From NCBI GenBank assembly GCA_021234155.1, contig JAJEKV010000020.1, forward strand, positions 17,289,018 through 17,353,017: DNA of 64,000 nt, given 5' to 3'. Under the pieces are notes generated by a model. The model worked only from the letters and a program-made list of their open reading frames with translations. It searched no databases and was not told where the DNA came from. This document shows positions 23,187 through 34,723 of this stretch, piece by piece. The stretch is from Isoetes taiwanensis. Taxonomy: Eukaryota; Streptophyta; Lycopodiopsida; Isoetales; Isoetaceae. A program made the position numbers and the translations under genes. Position 1 is the first letter of the stretch. Every line of letters begins with the position of its first letter.

Positions 23187-24188
23187 CCCTCCTGTGCACA
23201 CCTTACGCATAGGCTGAAACATGCAATAACGTGATTGTAGCCTTCTGGAGACGTAATCTCATGGAGTTATCCTATGAGACTACTCCAGGTTACATATCCC
23301 GGGTCCGTTGAGGTAGGAAAGGGATGAATCCCCTCTAGAGCATGATGGTTACATGGGCATACTAGAGGATCGTGGCACCACTGGCACACACATTCGTACC
23401 TGACTTACCCCCCTAAATCTAAAGGCTGGCTCACCGCGTTCGAGTTAAGGACACTCCAATGGACATATCTTGTAACCCAGGAGGTGTCAGACCCATACCC
23501 GGCCCCTTCAGTGACCGATTATAAGCCTAGCACACTATAGGAATCTTGTAGCCACGCTAGGCAAGATCCCACCGCTGTTTCACCATCATACCCGTTATTT
23601 GGTGCTGAATCACAACATAGCATCCACAGCTAGATGGGCTCTTTGTACACAGGCTGTAATTAATGGGATCTAAGGGGTTCTAGCTAGGAGCATCTCTACT
23701 TTCTAGATGGCCTTTAGGTCTCTACCCCCCCTTAATCCATACAACACAGGAGGAACAGAAAGAGAACTATCACAAAAATATTCATCCATCCATAATATCA
23801 ACTAGAACATGAAATAAAGACTAATCAAACAACTAATCAAACAAAGGTGAACAGCAGCTCCTCCTCCACCAATTTTTCCCAAATCGATTTGGGGCAAATT
23901 GGGGCCCCGATTTGGGTGTCTGAAGTTAGCAGTTCTGCCTTGCCCAATCGATTTGGGCCAGGTGGCAATTCCAGATTAGTTATCATTAACTAATTTACTA
24001 TTTTAGCCTATTTAATGTTAGGTTAAGCCCTAAATTCGAATTACAGTTTAGAGTTAGGTTTCTACCTTAATAATTAATGATTTACATAGCTAACCTTAGC
24101 TTATGAATAATTAATGCATCAGTAATTATTCATAGTGACGTGTCATATATTTATACCCAAAAGGTATATAAATACGTGGAACGTCACA
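22307..24188 (-). mobile_element. 3' LTR of a minus-strand gypsy element
   Basis: Read on the minus strand, the LTR begins TGTGACGTTCCACG at 24188, directly after a purine-rich tract AAGGTGGGGAGAA (24190-24202), the usual plant gypsy polypurine tract. The LTR runs toward lower coordinates. Its far end is not clear; it includes the 440-bp tandem duplication at 22307-23186 and may extend further. Near its start are TATAAAT-type boxes and a TGACGTGTCA site at 24136-24145. The pol remnant with a chromodomain lies upstream of it at 25.1 kb. Confidence 0.6.
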
Positions 24189-24189
24189 T

Positions 24190-24206
24190 TCTCCCCACCT
24201 TAAAAA
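24190..24206 (-). promoter_or_regulatory. Polypurine tract before the 3' LTR
   Basis: On the minus strand the tract reads AAGGTGGGGAGAA and is followed at once by the TG of the LTR. In Ty3/gypsy elements this tract primes plus-strand DNA synthesis. Confidence 0.7.
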
Positions 24207-25239
24207 TGATGATGTTCTCAGCATCAAGACTATGCTTGCTCTGAACCAACACATGACATGTTAGAAGTAAGTGTCCCCACTATAAAGAGGCAACGCGAGA
24301 TTATAAGTCACACAGAAGCTGCCATGTTCAAAGTGATCAAGTTTGAAATGACGCGTAATGTGCAATTTATAACTCTACGAGAGTTGAACGGTAATTAATC
24401 GAACAACGTTATGTGGAAGGGGACATAACGAGTCATGTTGTCCTGAGCATTGTCGTATGTGGTTGACTACAAGGAGAGTTAAATTAAAGGAGATCGAATA
24501 GATTTAGGTAGATGATATAAAAGATACATAGATAGATCGGACAAGATCATCATTTAGGACCGTAGTCCGTGAAAAGATATGAGCAAGCACAACATTGGTC
24601 CTCGGTGGACCGTAGCCTATAGGGCCTAGCAGCGCAAAGAGGAAGCACATATCACAACGAGAACATGGGACCATAGTGACCCTTAAAAGGAGCTGCAGGT
24701 GCCAAAGTAAGCGCTTCTAACCTGCAGAATTACAAGACATCAGTGTCTACAAATTAATTTATATGTTGTGGTTGAAGGGACCACCCCATTTGAAGAAGAA
24801 AAGGAAAAAGGGAAAACCTATCATGCCTAAAGCTTGCCATCCATCTCGGCATAAGGAATGGCAATGTTCTCATTATAGCCGTAGACGAAGGCATCCTATC
24901 ATGCCTATATGCCCATTCCCATTTCTAGGATACATCTGCCCTATCCCCGTTGCATGAAAATTGGCCTGCATAATCCCTGCTGGATCTAACACTCATCGAG
25001 ATATCGACTGGTGGTTGTAGCGCACTGTGTTCCTTTGACACTGTAGGTGATGATGTCGTCATTGGTGCATGCGGGATGTTGCCATAGACGCAAACCTCAT
25101 CAAAATTGCTCTCGAGGACTGATGTTGTATCCTCCTTTAGGAAGTGGGTCCACTTAACCAAGTAGGACAGGTGATGAGTATGATACAACTTAAGAGGTCT
25201 TTGCCACTCTAAGCCCTTTTGACAACAAGTTTTAGACAA
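24207..25239 (-). pseudogene. Chromovirus 3' region with chromodomain remnant
   Basis: Minus-strand ORF 25239-24925 contains HHLSYLVKWTHFLKEDT near 25180-25130. This is the start of a chromodomain at the C-terminus of a chromovirus integrase, normally YLVKW(K)G followed by an acidic, Trp-containing stretch. The WE pair usual in the motif is gone. Chromodomains guide integration to marked chromatin. The rest of pol is not readable upstream. The 700-odd bases between this domain and the polypurine tract hold no further ORF. It is the tail end of a long-dead element. Confidence 0.5.
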
Positions 25240-25735
25240 AATATGAATTTAAGAACTCTTGCTTGGTTTTTAAACAGTCCAACACAAAGAAGAGATGGCT
25301 GACATATAAGGATTAAACAAGGCTTATATCTACAACAGCATAGACAAGGAACAACGCCTAGAAGTAATCCTGGAGATTTTATATCAACTCATCACATGAG
25401 CAAGAGTACATTGTTTCCACAACAAAATATGGAGCAGCCGTTATCCGCCCAACTGGATCCACAGCTTAAAGCAATTACCAAAGGCTTAGAAATGAAGGTT
25501 TGATCACATGTGACCAACCGTTTACAACAAGGTCAAGCTTGAATAAGCTTAAGAAATATCAGCAACAGGAATCCGGGCAGCCCCAGCGTCCAAGCCAAGG
25601 AGTTGTTCATGGAGTTAGGCACGTTTCCCGAGAAACCCAAAATGAAGGTCTAAATGAGCCCTTTTTTGAAAATTCTTTTCTGCAAGGAATTTCCTAAGCC
25701 AAATTGCAATACAAATGAGAGCTAGACATGGCATT
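25240..25735. other. No recognisable gene
   Basis: A 65-codon plus-strand ORF (25500-25697) is Gln/Ser-rich. Upstream frames also read Gln-rich, but no motif supports a gag call. Confidence 0.4.
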
Positions 25736-26077
25736 TGAAGTCATGTGGGAATTTTTGCATGGAAAAGGAGACGAAGGGCTCAAGATAAGGATCATATGAA
25801 GTAGTCATGCCAAGAACTCAAAAGAAATATCACATACCAAGAACACTCAAGGTCTTCCAAACTTCAAATTTGCTTTGCTTGAATCACCTTCTCTAGCATA
25901 CTTGTGTGATCTTTCATGAATGTCTTCACCTTGGTCTTCAAGTGTCCACTTCATAATCTCTAGGAATATGTTCTCTTCAAATCAATGGTGTTTGTGTATC
26001 TGTGCTCAAAATCAATATGCAAGCATAAGTAAATCAATGTGAATCTTACTCTTCTATGCTGTCATAGCATGGCAGCA
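25736..26077 (-). mobile_element. Tat-like LTR scrap (5' part of an LTR)
   Basis: It matches 62.70-62.98 kb in the same orientation, with shared landmarks 'atgccaagaactcaaa', 'acataccaagaa' and 'catagcatggcagca'. Both copies end at the same point (26077 and 62978), which on the minus strand gives an LTR start TGCTGCCATGCTATG. This is the beginning of the long LTR of the Tat-like family and the rest is missing. Confidence 0.7.
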
Positions 26078-27325
26078 GGCCCTAAGAGAGATTAGGCATT
26101 TTCAACAATGCACTAACCTCTTAATTCGAAGAGCACCTTTCAAAAGGCTAGTGCGAGAAATTATGCAGCAGTTCACAACAACACAGTATAGGGTTACCCC
26201 TATGATGCTGAGGATTTGCCAAGAAGCCGTTGAGGCAGAGTTAGTGCCAATTCTTGTTTGAGGAGTCAAAGCTTTGCGCTATCCATACAAAAGGGTTACC
26301 ATTATGTCAAAAGACATGAATTTGGCAAAAGAAATTCGAAGAGAGAAAATATTGGGGTATTTTTGATAAGTTACAAACTCGTAAAACTCTAATTTAATTG
26401 TGTAGTGGTTGTGCTAGTATAACTGTGTTAAAACTCGTTCTTGCACGTTAGAAGACTATCATATAAAAGTCTGTATTTGAAACTTTAAGTTTCATATAAT
26501 TCTTCTATAAATACGGTTCTAATTTGTATTGATTGATGTCATAGGGTGAGTATGTTTATATAATCGAGTTTATATAACATAATATTTATATCTTTGTATG
26601 ACTAGGTTATAGTGAATTTATGTAACAAGTCAATCTGTATCAATAGAGTAAACTCGATTTGTGCTAGTAGAAATAATAAGTAACAATAGCTTAAATTTAT
26701 AATAGCTTGAACTATATTAGTAACAGGTCGCTAAAAGAAAGGTTGTAGCAGATAAGGCTGAACTATAAAAATATTGGATAGAACTTATAAATAAAAAGCA
26801 AGCTCAAAACTCTAACCTTTGTTCAGTTTCAGATTTCGGGTGATCTGTAGTAAAAGATTAGAAGCTATAGTTAACAACAGCTCGGACCAAAAATGGATCT
26901 ATAGAAGTTGTAGAAACAAGGTTGGATCAGACTGTAGATAGGAAGCATATAAGGCACAAAACTGTGATAAAAAGATCTAATAGACACAGATAAGCCACAA
27001 GGCGACTCATGCCGCATCCTATTCTCAACCCAAACTTTTGCAGAGCTTCCAGCCGTGGGATAAGTCACATCCTAAATTTTTCCAGTGCCTAGATTAAATT
27101 GCCATGTTAGTGACATTGACATGAATTCTAAGCCCCAAATACGCATTCTACATGAGAAAACCTAAACTTTGCAAAATTAGGATGTTAGCACGAAACTCTT
27201 TGGGTATATATATCTTCCTACTTCTACTTGATGCCACAAGGAGCTTATTCAAACAATTTTCACACTTACCATCATATTATATAGCTTTTCATTTGTACCT
27301 ACGGAGTCTGTTCAATGGTATTGCA
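26078..27325. other. No recognisable gene
   Basis: AT-rich sequence with short ORFs only. Nothing is supported beyond composition. Confidence 0.5.
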
Positions 27326-27329
27326 ACTC

Positions 27330-27530
27330 AAAACATATCAAAGAGGCACCTATTGACGAGGTATTTCAAGTCGTTCAGCATATCTTTGATGTTTTTGAAA
27401 CAATATCAAGGACACCTTATTACCAAGATATCCTTGGTCGATACAATCGACAGCTCCGGGGCCAGGAAGTGGGACTCCATGGGCAAACTGGAATGCGGAT
27501 CTCTCTTGAAGCTATCATGGTAACACTGAG
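27330..27530 (-). pseudogene. Possible dUTPase-like fragment
   Basis: One minus-strand frame reads IDQGYLGNKVSLILF near 27440-27395. It resembles the conserved beta-hairpin motif of trimeric dUTPases (a GVID-x-x-Y-x-G-x-V-x-V-x-L-x-N pattern). A Gly/Pro/Ala-rich stretch comes before it and a weak basic stretch after. Other dUTPase motifs are not visible in the same frame and stops follow, so at best this is a short relic. It could derive from the cellular gene or from a retroelement carrying such a domain, or it could be chance. Confidence 0.25.
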
Positions 27531-30500
27531 TCATACATCAGGGAAAACAATTAGAAAAAAAGACTAAAAGAATGCCAGGGTACATGATATGTAAGGTCAC
27601 AAATATTTATCAGCACAAAGAAGCCTTAGCAAACTTCTTGCATTATCAGGCAATAAACAAGACATGGGAACCATCCAGAGTATCAAAGAGAGGCGATTAA
27701 TCGCCAAAAGGCGATTTTTTAGGGTTATTTGAAAAAAAAGTGGCGAAACTTTATTGAGGATGATTTTTCGTAGGAAAAAATAATTAGCCATTTAAAAAGG
27801 GGGCAAATTTCGTAGCACCCTAAGTTTCGCCAAGCTTTGGGCCGGTCGGTGAGCAGAATTGCCTTCTCCATACATGAATCGTTGTTCCTAAAATCAAGAA
27901 TTAGCCATGTCTCGCCAATCCACAGATACATCTGGTGCAAAAATCGCCGCTTATAGTCGCCTTTGGGATGTTAAAGCTATTTACAAGCAGAGGCGAGTTC
28001 TACTATTAAATGGGTTATGGCCATGTCATAGAATTCTGTTGAGTTGTAGGAGCCAGTTTACCAGCCACATGTTGAAGCTGCATCTGTAAAAGGTAATACA
28101 CATTCATCAAGAGTACGACTTAGCTCTGTTGGTGCCTTTTGTAAATGCTAAACTCTTGCTTCAAGGGAATGCAATTGCACGTTCGTCTATGCTTCGTCAA
28201 GTGCTTGAAGTCCTTTTATTTATTGAACCTCTTATATAGGGTTCCGGCACCCTTCATATGAGAAGACAACAACAGATTATCTTCTCAATGTTGTAAGCCC
28301 TACTTTCTCACACAGTAATCTATAGCAGATTTTAAAGATGACCTTGTTGTTATATTGTTCTATTTTGCTTGCTTTTGTAAGTGATGGTGCTAGCGGTGGA
28401 ACCAGATTTTTCTCTATGGCTCTTCCATGTAATCAAATACTACAGCCTCTTATACCAGCATCCATGTTTCGTGGACTTTCTAAGCTAGAATTTGCATGGA
28501 CACTCACATGACACGTTAAAAGGTATCTCAAAGGTAAGCAACTATTTCATGTCTGAGCTGAATTCCAGAATTTGCTGATAGTAGATGAATAATTACAATA
28601 ATCCCCAAAGCTGCATCAGCTTCATAAATAAATGCTCATAACATGAACAGACTGGTATGACCTGGATACTACACATTTGAATCTGATAGACTTGAATAGT
28701 GAGAAATGGTTATTGTTTGGAAGATATCATCAACTTCTTTTCCTTCTCAATTCCACTTGACCTTATGCATATTTTGCAGAGTTCACTAACAACTCTGTTT
28801 TTTTGTTTCTATGCTATCTACCCCCTTGTTGCAGTTTTTCTGCCTGCTCATAACCTTATTTCTCGCTTCAGTCCGGCGTTTCTCTACCAGAAATGCATAC
28901 CTTATTCCATATTCATCATAGCTTAATTTCACTAACTATTCTCCTTTATTTATCTCTGCTTCTACATCATAACCTGCTTCGCTTCTGTATTTCTCTACGG
29001 TAAATGCCTGCATATTCATCATAAGAGAGTAAATACATGGGCTTACTGCAGTCCTCCAAGCAAGTCATTGCCATTTGCAGATTTGAGATTTTACTGATGT
29101 AACAGGTCTGCATTCGGCCGTACTTCACTTCAATTTCGTGCATTGATAACTTTTATTTTGTTCATGTTACGAAATTACTTATGGTGATACCTATTCAATA
29201 ATTCTGAGCTTGATTTGATGTTTAACATGAGAGAGATTTTTGAAAGCTTTAGTCAGAAATGTGCTCCACAATCGAAGGTCTAACTAAGTCCTTAATGGTC
29301 AGGTTGTAATTTTAAGCGAACTCATTTTCTTCACTGTAACATCAATTTGAAGAATATCAGATAGAATGCTAAACACATGGTAGATGCTTGGTTGCCTTGA
29401 TGTAACTGCTCTCGCTTGATTTGCAGGTTTTACTTGCAGCTTTTCTACTACAAAGCTTTCGATCATACTTAGTAGCTTTTTAGATTTAATGGTTTAATCA
29501 AATTTATGTAGCTTATACAGGGTTTAGTTGACTGTAATACAGGGTTCAAGTTGAACTTGCAATAGGTAAATGTTCACCTCTTCACGACTTTACCATTTGC
29601 AATCATAAGACTGCAAGTTTTAAATGTCAACATACTTGTAAAATTATTTTGCATCTGATATTGAAATATGATTTATCATGCCAATTTTCTCAAGCAAAAC
29701 TTGCAGTTGCTTTTTTATTAGACATTTTTTATTAGACATGTTCCATTAAGAAGGTTGACTTTGTTGAAAGATGTTGCTAGATAGAAAGGATATGAGATTA
29801 TTTGTTACTGAAGTTGTTTAATATCTAAGAACTTGTCTCTTACATGATTACTTATAAATAATTGGATCTCTTATAAATTTACATTCATGAAATCGCCAAG
29901 TAAGTTTGTCATGAGAATTAGAAAAAGTCAAATTTAGCCAACTGCAATATAAATTCAATATTACTTGTAAGCAAATTTAGCCAAACAAAAATACATAATT
30001 TTTTTTTCCTTTTTGTTTTAGCCAACTATAATTTTGCTGATAGAAATTTAATTCCCTTAAAATTTACCCTGGAACCATCAATGCGACCTCTTGATCTAGC
30101 ACCATCAAATATGAGGGCAGCTAGGCCATATTTAGAAGAACTAGATACCAAATCCAACCTTCTAGAAGGGCCATCAGTAGACTGTCAAAGGAGAAGAGGA
30201 CTATGAGGAGAAAGTCCACGACCTTGAAAATGAACCCAGACTAGCCAAGCAATTGGAGAAGTATATTGAGACCACAGAGAACCTCCCAAGAAAGGCAACA
30301 GTGCCCCCAGCTGGAATCACATCTCTTATTCCAATTATTATTGAAGGGGAAGAGCACCTTTTCGCAGATGATATCTTACACCTACTATACTGTATTGATC
30401 AAGGTCTTCGTATGGATGAACTCCTACCTATGATCATTGATACCTATAATGACGACTTCATCAACTATTCAGAGCAGGAACTTCCAAAGGGGAATAGCCA

Positions 30501-30602
30501 AAAGAGAGGCATATACAATGCATAGCATCATAGACATACAAAAAGCATCGGATGCCATCAAGGTCTTCCAGATGAAGAGGAGTTTCAGGTAATTCAAGCT
30601 TG
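27531..30602. other. Long gene-free stretch
   Basis: About 3 kb of AT-rich DNA with no coherent gene, RNA gene or repeat ends that I can see. The only notable ORF is 30253-30525 (90 codons, acidic, unknown). The frame DEEEFQVIQA just before 30602 is cut by the gypsy element inserted at 30603. Confidence 0.5.
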
Positions 30603-30942
30603 TGTTGGGGTGGTCACCACTCACCACAGTCATCACTCACCACTCACCACACTCACCACTATTGAGGTGATATAGGAGATCATATATTATATATGGGGTG
30701 ATATATGTACATGCACTCGTGCAGGATATTTGCACGTATGCATTGTGGAGGAGGATTATGATCACTGTGTTATTTGAGCAGAGAGAAGAACAGAGAGACG
30801 ATGTATTGAGAGAGAGTATTTTGCTTGATCTAGATATGGAGAGGATGATTCTTTGTGTTGTGCATTGTGTAGATCTGATAGATTGAGCTTTGATTGTTGG
30901 GTTTTCCATCCTTCTTGCAAGGTTATAGTTTAGGCTCTAACA
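30603..30942 (+). repeat. 5' LTR
   Basis: 340 bases, TGTTGGGG to CTAACA. It begins with a CACCACTCA-rich array and carries an AT-rich tatattatatat core at about 30685 that could serve as TATA. Most differences from the 3' LTR are transitions, several at CG sites. Confidence 0.95.
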
Positions 30943-30944
30943 AT

Positions 30945-30962
30945 TTGGCGACCACGGTGCTC
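30945..30962 (+). promoter_or_regulatory. tRNA primer-binding site
   Basis: TGGCGACCACGGTGCTCG lies two to three bases after the 5' LTR and starts with the TGG expected for pairing with a tRNA CCA end. I cannot name the tRNA. Confidence 0.75.
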
Positions 30963-31366
30963 GACAGACCATTGATTGGCAAGAATTTCCATTGGAAAAG
31001 AAGTTGTTACCATTTGTATTGGTGATCGTCGGTAAAGAACGACACCATTGAGCAAGGAGCAATTTCTTTGTGTGAAGGGGATTTTGCCGTAAGTGATTTG
31101 CGGGGCAAAATTTCACAAGGGGGACATAGTTTTATGCCCAAGAGAAGTAAGAAGGATATTCCACCAAGCTCCTAACAAGAAGGGGACCGGTGGTCAATTT
31201 TTGGGCTCAAAATTGCATCAAGATTCAATTTCGTTTTCAGATTTGGGAGCAGATCTAGGTTTTGATTCCATTTACCGATATAGAAGGTAATCCAATTTTG
31301 TTTCTCAAATTGAAGGGAGATTCAATTTCGTTTTTCCAATTTCAAGAAACCCAAGAAGAGGCAGAG

Positions 31367-32835
31367 ATGGCTGTATTACCACCTATGGTATGGGGTTTTC
31401 AGACAATGGGGATTCCAAAGTTTGATGATCTGGTGGATCGAGATCCTTTGAAGCATATTGTGAAGTTTTAGAGGTATTGCCAGCAATGTAAGTTACCGGC
31501 TAGTGATTACTTGCTTTGGTTTCATAGTTCTTTGCAAGATTCAGTGGAGGAATGGGCACAAACCCAGCCAGATACCATGATATATCAGGAATTAAAGGAA
31601 GCATTCATTGTTAATTCCATGGTAAGGATAAGACTATGGAAAGGTGGACAAATTTCACACAAAAGGAAGATGAATCAATTAGAGAGTATAATTAGAGGTA
31701 CATTGTAGTTCTCAAAGCCATGGTTCATTAGAAGATTGCAAGGAATGATGAAATGGATATTCAATGGTATGTAAAGGGGCTGAAACGAGCTACTGCTCAT
31801 AAGATGAAGGCTAAACAGCCTACAACATTGTTAGAGGCACAAAAGTATGCTCTCAAGGCTGAAGATAAGTTGGGATACATTCATAAAGTTGCTGCTCCAT
31901 AGCATAAAACAGAGGATACTGCAGCCAAGATTTCTAAGCTTACAATTGGTGAGAAGCCAAGGGAGGTTCAATTTATTACTTGTGAGTATTGTGGGTCTAT
32001 TGGACATTCTGATACTACATGTAGATTGCTCAAATTCTGCTCAAGATGCCAAATAAAAGGTCATAATGATCAAGAATGTAGGGAGAAGAGATTCTTTGAG
32101 AGGGCCAATCCGGTATTTGCTATTAGGCAACAAGCACCACCTATTCCTATTCAACCAATGCAAGCAGCATCTATCATGCCACAAGTGCCAATGATGCCAC
32201 AAGCTCCAATTGCCCAACAAGCTCCAATCGGTTCCACACAAATGGTGCAGCCAAAACAGGGAAGGTATCCAAGTAAGGCTCATTTGTATTGCAAATTATG
32301 TGATAAATTCAAGTATGATGAGAGTACTTGTTGGAAAATCCATGGGAAACCAGAATGGGCAACCAACAAGTATCCACCAAGGTAGCAAGTGTTTGAATCA
32401 GTACCTCTTCCTAATAATGATGTTCGCATTCAAGATGCAAAGTACATTGATAATCCTCACGTTAAGGCTCTTATTGAGGAGCTTAAGAAGCAAGAGAAGG
32501 CAAAATCAGTAGTGAATTGTGGATTTGTTGAGGTGGAGAATGACTCAGTTCAGCAAGAAGAAGAGATTGGAGAAGTAAATGCAATTACAAGATCACAAAA
32601 GGTGCTCCAAGAACCAAGAGTAGTGCCGATAGCAGAGAAGACTAAGACTTCTTTTCCAAAGGCTTTGAAGGGACAAGCTTTGAAGGTGTCAGTACCTAAG
32701 AAGGTGCAATTCAATGTGCTGCCCACAGAACAGTTTCAATCTATAGAAGAAAATCAGCCCATAGTGATGCCTCCTATGGTGGGAGCAAACTTTGGCTGTC
32801 ACACTATGTCAGAAAAATCAGCAAAAGCATTATGA
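31367..32835 (+). pseudogene. Gypsy gag, interrupted
   Basis: The reading starts with MAVLPP at 31367 and shows a capsid-type region (DYLLWFHSSLQDSVEEWAQ). Two perfect zinc knuckles follow, CEYCGSIGHSDTTC (31981-32022) and CSRCQIKGHNDQEC (32038-32079). A third, CKLCDKFKYDESTC (32290-32331), has Tyr in place of His. A Pro/Met/Gln-rich stretch lies between knuckles two and three. Stops are TAG at 31469, 31693, 31729, 31900 and 32383, with one frame change between the first and second. Gag forms the particle and packages RNA. The frame ends at 32835, where an RNase H stub in another frame begins. Confidence 0.85.
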
Positions 32836-34054
32836 TGTGAATTACTATGCTAGCAAGTTGTTAACTCCACAAGAGCAGAAATGGACTCATGTGGAGCATC
32901 TTGGGTTGGCATTGAAGTAGGCCTTGAATAAATTTAGACATTATCTTCTTCCTTCACAATGGAATTCAGCAAATGTACAATATGTCTACATTCATATGGA
33001 TGTTAGCAAATGTGAGAAGTGTCAAAGGCATAAACAATTAACAGGCCGCAATAATATGCCATTCCATCCTATTTTGAGTGTTGGTCCGTTTCATATGTGG
33101 GGATTGGATTACATTGGGCCTATCAATTCTCCATCTTCCAAAGGTCATAAGTATATTTTGGCAGCCACATGCATGTTTACGAAGTGGGTAGAAGCAATTC
33201 CAGCAAAGCATACTAGAGAAAGTACCACAGTAAGCTTTCTTTATCACAATTTGATTTCTCGGTTTGGTGTTCCAACCATTCTTTTATCTGATCGGGGAAC
33301 TCATTTCATGGAGAAAGTAGTAGCTCAGTTAACAGAAAAGATTGGTGTTCAACATGTGCAAGCTTCTGCTTATTATCCACATGGAAACGGGCAAGCTGAG
33401 TCTACTAACAAAATTTTGAAAGCTATCTTGGCTAAAACAATGAAGGATAATCAAAGAAATTGGCATGAAGCCTTGACAGGTGCCTTATGGAATTTCAGGT
33501 GTACTTACAAGTTGGCTACATGATTTACACCATTTGAATTGGTTTATGGAGTGCAAGCTGTGATGCCTATTCATTTGGACATTCCTTTGTGTTCATTTGT
33601 GGAGCTACCTTATTATGAAAATTTAGGAGAAATTCCAACTCCAAATCAAGTGCATGATAGGATGGATGATTTGTTGCAATTGCAAGAGATGAGACAAGAA
33701 GCAGCAGACTTCAATATGAGGCATAAACAGAAAGTAAAGCTTGTCAAAGACAAGTTACAGGTTGTCAATCCATTTGAGGAAGGGCAATTGGTGTTGTGCA
33801 GGACCACTAAGCAACATCTATCTAAATTTCAAAGCCCATGGGAAGGCCCATTTCTTATTGATAAAGAGGTAACAGGTGGGGCTTTCTATTTGATGACTCC
33901 AGAAGAGGAATTGTTGCCTAATCCTAGAAATGGCAAGGATCTCAGGCCTTATTTTGAAAAGAAGTGCTATTCTAAGAGATTCAGATTTGGCATAGCTCCA
34001 ATTACAGAGAATTTGTGGAGAACTTTTGGGTTACATCAGGTTGTTTTTCTGTAA
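32836..34054 (+). pseudogene. Gypsy RNase H stub and integrase, interrupted
   Basis: The first 40 codons read NYYASKLLTPQEQKW and LNKFRHYLL, the end of an RT-linked RNase H. Only the CxxC half of the H2C2 zinc finger remains (KCEKCQRH). The integrase core is complete: Asp at 33107 (WGLDYIG), Asp at 33290 (LSDRGTHF) and Glu at 33398 (GQAEST). The last two are separated by 35 residues, the DD35E pattern. The C-terminal part has SPWEGPF near 33836. A TAG at 32918 and a TGA at 33521 break it. Integrase inserts element DNA. The missing protease and RT lie in a deletion at about 32835. Confidence 0.85.
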
Positions 34055-34391
34055 ACACAGATGGTGATATTTCAATAATACTTCGTCTATCCTATATCAA
34101 AAGATGTATTTCGGTGATACGAATCCAATGAGTTATGGTGCAGGTCAAACAGAGTTCTGGAACTCAAGATATCAGCTTTCAAAGTTTGCCACAGTTACAG
34201 AGGTTCTGTTTCGTCACTGTCATTTTGGACCACTTTGTTTTGTATCAGTCATTTGGATTTTAGGAGGGTAATTTTCTTTCTAAACATACATGTAAATGTG
34301 TCATTTGGGGACATGTCCCAAGGACCATATTAGTCATTTTGTTGTGGGTTCTCCGCCACGGAGTGGCACATTTTCCCACTGTGGTCGCCAC

Positions 34392-34723
34392 TGTTGGGGT
34401 GTCACCACAGTCATCACTCACCACTCACCACACTCACCACTATTGAGGTGGTATAGGAGATCGTATATTGTATATGGAGTGATATACGCACATGCACGCG
34501 TGCAGGATATTTGCACGTACGCATTGTGGAGGAGGATTATGATCACTGTGTTATCTGAGCAGAGAGAAGAACAGAGAGACGGTGTATTGAGAGAGAGTAT
34601 TTTGCTTGATCTAGATATGGAGAGGATGATTCTTTGTGTTATGCATTGTGTAGATCTGATAGATTGAGCTTGGATTGTTGGGTTTTCCATCCTTCTTGCA
34701 AGGTTAGAGTTTAGGCTCTAACA
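34392..34723 (+). repeat. 3' LTR
   Basis: 332 bases, matching the 5' LTR except for 13 substitutions and one 8-base gap near its start. No normal purine tract precedes it. Instead there is CACTGTGGTCGCCA, a complement of the primer-binding site. Confidence 0.95.

Larger units (their letters stand above)
30603..34723 (+). mobile_element. Internally deleted Ty3/gypsy element with TSD
   Basis: A 4121-bp LTR retrotransposon with both ends intact: 5' LTR 30603-30942, 3' LTR 34392-34723 and a perfect 5-bp target duplication GCTTG at 30598-30602 and 34724-34728. The LTRs start TGTTGGGG and end CTAACA. Between them lie a primer-binding site, gag, a stub of RNase H and integrase, but no protease or reverse transcriptase. 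I count 13 substitutions plus one 8-base length difference between the LTRs, about 4 percent divergence, so insertion was not recent. Nonsense codons interrupt both ORFs. It is non-autonomous and dead by sequence. Confidence 0.95.

Noticed and set aside
27152-27523. 123-codon plus-strand ORF
   Set aside because: No domain and ordinary composition; the opposite strand carries the only (weak) motif.
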